A stretch of 28,096 bases of DNA from NCBI GenBank assembly GCA_023432985.1, contig JAEZEQ010000066.1, positions 1 to 28,096 of the forward strand, given 5' to 3'. The position numbers were made by a program, and so were the translations under genes. Shown here piece after piece: positions 24,342-28,096 of the stretch (the stretch's first letter is position 1; each line of letters opens with the position of its first letter). The notes under the pieces were generated by a model. The model saw nothing but the letters and a program-made list of their open reading frames with translations, searched no databases and was not told the origin of the DNA. Origin of the DNA: Bacteroidota bacterium. Its GTDB lineage: Bacteria; Bacteroidota; Bacteroidia; CAIKAF01.

Positions 24342-24368
24342 AAAAAGCCTCCGCATATTTGCGAAGGC
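24342..24368 (-). terminator. Terminator-like hairpin upstream of the sigma-54 regulator
   Basis: Arms 24347-24354 and 24361-24368 pair with one mismatch around a six-base loop. On the minus strand a five-T run follows (A-run 24342-24346). It is the third minus-strand terminator-like structure after the big surface gene. Confidence 0.6.
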
Positions 24369-24414
24369 TAATTCTACACCCTGTTTCTCACACCTCTACT
24401 GTCTTTATATATAA

Positions 24415-24491
24415 CTATTATAAAAAAAATCCGTTGCCTTAATGGGATTGCCTTTTAAGGCAACGGTCTATCCACCCTCTTTTTATAATAG
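24415..24491 (-). terminator. Two-tier palindrome with terminator features
   Basis: Inner arms 24431-24442 and 24455-24466 are a perfect 12-bp match (CCGTTGCCTTAA and its complement). On the minus strand an eight-T run follows (A-run 24422-24429). Outer arms CTATTATAAAAA (24415-24426) and TTTTTATAATAG (24480-24491) are a second perfect 12-bp match, so both tiers can stack into one long hairpin. The loop holds a second TTGCCTT copy (24449-24455) that could pair with the same partner. Confidence 0.7.
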
Positions 24492-24668
24492 AAATCTGTC
24501 TGCGTTTCTGTATAGTATAATATAAAAACAGTGCCACAAAAGGGCTTAAGTCGCAAGAGGTTGATTTTTAACAGCATGCAAAAAAACATCTTGTGCCAAA
24601 AAACATTTGTTCGGGGAATTGTTCTACACTTTGTGAAAAAATGCGGGGAAAAAAATCTCGATAAATGG

Positions 24669-24703
24669 AAAAAAAAATCCCCGACATAAATATGTCGGGG
24701 ATT
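24669..24703 (-). terminator. Rho-independent terminator of the surface-protein gene
   Basis: The arms 24676-24688 and 24691-24703 are perfectly complementary over 13 bases (about 12 bp once a loop is allowed). On the minus strand a nine-T tract follows (A-run 24669-24677). It starts 23 bases past the stop codon at 24727. Confidence 0.92.
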
Positions 24704-24726
24704 GAATGAATGGAAATATATTCCTT

Positions 24727-27700
24727 TTATTTTTTCAATACAATACGTTGTACGTGTTGCGTATTATTAAATTGAATACGTACGAAATAAACACCTTCTG
24801 CTAAATGCGCAAGGCTTATTGTCATATTACCTGCACCTGCGTTTAGGTTAAGCTCTTGTGCACTTAATACAGCACCGGAAACATCCAATACATCCACGAG
24901 AATATCATTGGCATTCACAGATTGGAAATTAAGCGTTACGATATCCTTAGTCGGATTCGGGAACACTTTAATTTCACCTTTGCTGCCATCGGCATTTTCG
25001 ATAGAGAATGTGGTAACAAAAACAACCGTATCGGATGCGGTACAACCATTATTATCGGTAACTGTAACGGAATATGAACCGGACTGGTTAACCGTAATAG
25101 ATGGAGTAGTAGCTCCCGTACTCCATGCATAAGCATCAAATCCAAGAGGTGCATCAATGGTATAATCCTGATTTGGGGTTGTAATATCCAATCCTAAGTC
25201 AACAGTTGGATTGGCATTAACCGTAATCTGAACCTGATCTGTATTTACACAAGTGGTAATTGTATCTGTGGCCGTAACCGTATATACCAATGTTGCAGCA
25301 GGCACAAATCCAACGCTGTCAACTACGCCATTATCCCAGCTAATGCTTGAATTTAGAGGAGTTACAGCATGTAAAAACACGGTTGAGCCTTCACAAACAG
25401 CGGTATCATTACCAGCTGTAATACTTGGCAATGTGTTCAGTGTCAATAGAAGTGAATCAGCCGCGAAACAGCCGTTAAGCGCTGTACCAACAACTGTATA
25501 ATATCCACCCAGCGTAGGTATAAACGAAACTCCATCTGTAACTCCGTTATTCCACACATATGAGTCGGCTCCACTTGCCGAAAGAGTAACTGTTTCTCCC
25601 TCACACTCCGTAATATCCATACCGGCGTCAACTACAGGATTTGTAAGAAGGGTTACAATAATGCTATCCGAATTCGAACATCCGTTCACATCTGTACCAA
25701 TTACATAAATCGTATCTGTAACCGTAGGGATGAAGGTAGATCCATTGCTCACTCCATTATCCCAAACATAGTTATCCGCACCTGTGGCATTCAATGGCAG
25801 GGCATTATTCTCACAAACTGAAGTGTCGTTTCCGGCGTTAACTACCGGTAAATCGTGTACGGTAACTGTAATTTGTGTTCTATTTAAAGCACTACATTTC
25901 CCTGAAATATGGTCTGCATAAAAATCATAAACACCTACAGGAGCCGGACTTGGAAGAACGATTGTTCCTACACTTTCCAGTGTGAGTCCTGTTCCCAATT
26001 CTGTGCCACCTGTTGCTTGATCATACCAATGTGTGGTAATAGTCGGCAATGTATAATAAATACTCAATGTCCAGTCGTTTAGTGTTCCAAGGTCTCCGGT
26101 ACCATCGTCAGATACTTGTAAGGTCCAGTTTCCATTTCCTGTAGAAAACAGACTGCTTAAATCGCCTTCCGGCAAAAAGGTTCCTGTAAATGGCGCTGTT
26201 CCTGTAGTAATCGAGTTTGTAGCGGCCGAACTAAACAAGGTGTTGACATAATTATCTCCGCTACTTCCATTATCTGTTGATAGCTCTATTTGCGTTCCGT
26301 TTGCTCCGGTTAAATAAAGGTCAATATCGCCAGCCCAGGTATGTGTAGCATTAAACAATACATCTATTTGAGTAATGGTAGCACCATTCGGAATGGAAGA
26401 TACAACCAAGGTGTTAGAAATACCGATTGGATCCGAATCCGGAATAGCAATACCTAATGGTCCGCTGGAAACGGTGAGGGGACTGGATCCTGTAGCAGAT
26501 TGTACGCTTAGGATTTGAGTCGTTGCATCCAAACATAAATCATAAGCAGTAGCAGTAGCAGTCGGGCTATCTGGAATAAATTGATCTACTTCAATAGTAA
26601 CCTGCGCTACATTTCCACAGAGTAGTCCGGAAGACTGAGTTGCTGTGAGCAAGTAGGTAGTTGTAGTGGTTGGATTGAAGGTCCAGCCATTCAGCTCATC
26701 GCCGCTTACACCTGCTTGATCCCATGCATAAGTATCATAATCAGAAGCTCCTGTAGTAATGGTAATTGGTGTAGTAGTAGTCGCTCCAACACAAATCGTG
26801 TCTATAGATGCACTAAGGGCAAATGCCGGTGGCACGCTTAGCGTAACAGCTACCGGTTCAGGCGCAGATTTACAAACTACCTCTCCATGGAAAGTCAATT
26901 TTGGTCTGTAATTATATACTGAACCGGAAGTATAGCCAAACATTTGTGAAGGCGTTTGATTATCCCCACGCGTGGCTGTGGTTACAGGTGATCCTATATT
27001 GTCTACCTGTATACTACTTGCTGTAGATGAACTTGCACTAGGTACGGACGACCAAGATATAGTTACCACTATATTGGAAACTCCATCCCATACAAAGCTA
27101 GAGTTTGTACCACCTGTACCAAAAGCAAGTGTATTCGTTGCTCCGGCAACAGGAGTAAAGCCCGAGTCGGGCTGAGTTCCCACATAAACCAAATCCAATC
27201 CGCTGTTTATAAAGGTAGAAGTGGCTGTGTTCTGTGTGGTATGACCCATATACACTCTAAATCCGTCATAAACCTGACCCGAAGTATTTGCAAAGAAAGA
27301 CATGGCTGTAATTGGTCCGGCACTTAGTCCCCCTGCTGCCAATTCGGCTGCGGTAAATATATTTTGTGTTTTTGCTCCACCCCATGCTCCCGGGAAATAG
27401 CTTTCACCAACAAAGGTTGAATTAATGGCTCCATTTCCATAGGTTGCACTTCCCGCAGAAATCGCATAGGCTTGTGCATAAAATACTGTATCACTTATTA
27501 CGGTTGTAGTAAAGCTTAGTCCTGTTCCCACGGCAGCAATATCATTCGCATTCACCAACCATTGGATAGAAGCACCCGGATTAGCAGTTGCAGAAAGAGT
27601 TACACTACCTGCTCCACAACGTGTAGCCGGAACCGAGCTTAGAATACTGTTTACATATGTTGCCTGGAAAGGTATAGTATAGGCCGAATCCGGACCGTAT

Positions 27701-28096
27701 GTACACAATACTCTACAACGGTAATATTCCAATCCGGCAGGACTTACTTGCAATACAGCTGCAGAATCGCCCACCAAATTGCTATATGTAATTCCATCTG
27801 TAGAGACTTGCCATTGGTATTTCACACCCAAGCCTATGGTTGCATTCTGTATGGATAAAGTCACACTTTCTCCCAAACAAATATTTGATGCAGAAGCTAT
27901 GGTATTGCCCGGGTTTGGAATACCCGCACATGTAACAGGGATTGCATAAGAAACATATCCGGTGAAATCAGCAAAATCAACCGGCGTTTGTGATTGCAAT
28001 GTTGGAGGTGTTGCTGAACCATTAAATGTAGCATTATATCCCACAAAAACATCGTATACCCCTGCAGCAGCATTTGCTTGTACAAGGGTCTGACCG
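24727..28096 (-). CDS. Large modular secreted protein with T9SS type A sorting domain (5' partial)
   Basis: The frame is open to the right edge, so the N-terminus and signal peptide lie outside; a GTG at 28044 is not the true start. At least 1,120 residues are visible. In order: an Ig-like module (about 27930-27660); a second Ig-like stretch; a Gly/Ser/Thr-rich module of unknown type ending in RPKLTFHGE (about 27440-26890); further Ig-like sequence; a proprotein-convertase-type P domain (about 26490-26050, with WAGDIDLYL and GNWTLQVSDDGTGDLGTLNDWTL); then four Ig/PKD-like repeats of about 70 residues (about 25860-25010). The last about 80 residues, from KVFPNPTKD to RIVLKK, are a Por secretion tail, marking export by the type IX system and cell-surface anchoring or release. 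No catalytic domain is visible, so an adhesive or structural role is likely. Confidence 0.92.
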   Translation of the reverse strand, partial: GQTLVQANAAAGVYDVFVGYNATFNGSATPPTLQSQTPVDFADFTGYVSYAIPVTCAGIPNPGNTIASASNICLGESVTLSIQNATIGLGVKYQWQVSTDGITYSNLVGDSAAVLQVSPAGLEYYRCRVLCTYGPDSAYTIPFQATYVNSILSSVPATRCGAGSVTLSATANPGASIQWLVNANDIAAVGTGLSFTTTVISDTVFYAQAYAISAGSATYGNGAINSTFVGESYFPGAWGGAKTQNIFTAAELAAGGLSAGPITAMSFFANTSGQVYDGFRVYMGHTTQNTATSTFINSGLDLVYVGTQPDSGFTPVAGATNTLAFGTGGTNSSFVWDGVSNIVVTISWSSVPSASSSTASSIQVDNIGSPVTTATRGDNQTPSQMFGYTSGSVYNYRPKLTFHGEVVCKSAPEPVAVTLSVPPAFALSASIDTICVGATTTTPITITTGASDYDTYAWDQAGVSGDELNGWTFNPTTTTTYLLTATQSSGLLCGNVAQVTIEVDQFIPDSPTATATAYDLCLDATTQILSVQSATGSSPLTVSSGPLGIAIPDSDPIGISNTLVVSSIPNGATITQIDVLFNATHTWAGDIDLYLTGANGTQIELSTDNGSSGDNYVNTLFSSAATNSITTGTAPFTGTFLPEGDLSSLFSTGNGNWTLQVSDDGTGDLGTLNDWTLSIYYTLPTITTHWYDQATGGTELGTGLTLESVGTIVLPSPAPVGVYDFYADHISGKCSALNRTQITVTVHDLPVVNAGNDTSVCENNALPLNATGADNYVWDNGVSNGSTFIPTVTDTIYVIGTDVNGCSNSDSIIVTLLTNPVVDAGMDITECEGETVTLSASGADSYVWNNGVTDGVSFIPTLGGYYTVVGTALNGCFAADSLLLTLNTLPSITAGNDTAVCEGSTVFLHAVTPLNSSISWDNGVVDSVGFVPAATLVYTVTATDTITTCVNTDQVQITVNANPTVDLGLDITTPNQDYTIDAPLGFDAYAWSTGATTPSITVNQSGSYSVTVTDNNGCTASDTVVFVTTFSIENADGSKGEIKVFPNPTKDIVTLNFQSVNANDILVDVLDVSGAVLSAQELNLNAGAGNMTISLAHLAEGVYFVRIQFNNTQHVQRIVLKK
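25010..25860 (-). repeat. Tandem ~210-bp repeats coding Ig/PKD-like modules
   Basis: Landmarks around the conserved cysteine codon (plus-strand TCACA at 25811, 25601 and 25391) recur exactly 210 bases apart, equal to 70 codons. A fourth, cysteine-free copy follows at about 25172. Repeats share the NAGNDT...C.G pattern, a YVWDNGV-like core and an NGC...D.. end. DNA identity is partial, so these are old, diverged repeats. Confidence 0.75.

Larger units (their letters stand above)
24307..24726. other. 420-bp gene-free region with three minus-strand terminators
   Basis: No supportable reading frame occurs between the sigma-54 regulator and the surface-protein gene. It holds a strong terminator (24669-24703), a two-tier palindrome (24415-24491), a weaker terminator (24342-24368) and a candidate promoter (24332-24339). 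Between about 24492 and 24668 I see only AT-rich sequence with A-runs and no clear gene. A small RNA ending at one of the inner terminators is possible but has no direct support. Confidence 0.6.

Noticed and set aside
24531..24598. Two minus-strand TGGCAC boxes (24531-24536, 24593-24598) as -24 elements of sigma-54 promoters
   Set aside because: Neither is followed by a TTGC-type -12 element at the required spacing.
25010..25860. Regular repeats as a possible CRISPR array
   Set aside because: The 210-base period, lack of identical short repeats and an open coding frame show they are protein repeats.

Overview
The window looks like a chromosomal segment from a member of the Bacteroidota. Four things point that way: the right-hand gene ends in a type IX secretion (Por secretion tail) sorting domain; several upstream regions carry the phylum's TAnnTTTG -7 promoter element, in one case with a perfectly spaced TTG at -33; start codons have A-rich leaders with no clear Shine-Dalgarno sequence; and the families present (PIN-PhoH ATPase, DUF4230, DUF4258) are common there. 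I cannot name a genus. There are no phage, insertion sequence, CRISPR or recognisable toxin-antitoxin genes, so this reads as core or house-keeping territory with some surface and stress functions.

Layout, left to right. (1) 1-233: a structured non-coding stretch, a strong terminator and tRNA-Asn(GTT) on the minus strand. Its promoter lies back to back with that of a PfkB-family sugar kinase (328-1266, +). (2) nhaA Na+/H+ antiporter (+), facing a PIN-PhoH ATPase (-), then a LolC/E-type FtsX permease (-). (3) A + strand run: an MMPL/RND exporter, rfbA (4-bp ATGA overlap) and an extended-SDR nucleotide-sugar enzyme (14-bp overlap), meeting a PlsC-type acyltransferase tail to tail. (4) gmk and a DUF4230 protein (+). 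(5) A complete tripartite RND efflux operon on the minus strand, transcribed TolC-like, lipoprotein adaptor, AcrB-like. It diverges from an AraC-family regulator, and the intergenic region holds a perfect 12-bp direct repeat that may be the regulator's operator. (6) An M20 amidohydrolase and a membrane-anchored DUF4258 protein (-). (7) A hybrid histidine kinase with REC and Hpt domains (+), tail to tail with an NtrC-type sigma-54 response regulator (-), together sufficient for a four-step phosphorelay. (8) A 420-bp gene-free stretch full of hairpins and terminators. (9) A large modular secreted protein with Ig-like repeats, a P domain and a T9SS tail, whose 5' end lies beyond the right edge.

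Functional threads. The AraC regulator and RND pump look like a self-contained inducible efflux module. The kinase/regulator pair probably drives sigma-54 promoters elsewhere, since I found no convincing -24/-12 promoter here. The MMPL exporter is translationally coupled to nucleotide-sugar genes, which suggests an envelope glycan or glycolipid role, but that is inference. The genes are tightly packed: three convergent pairs overlap at their stop codons. I see no clearly novel multi-gene system. The best leads are the AraC/pump operator repeat, the phosphorelay pair, the nested palindromes in two gene-free stretches, and the cysteine-rich DUF4258 protein.
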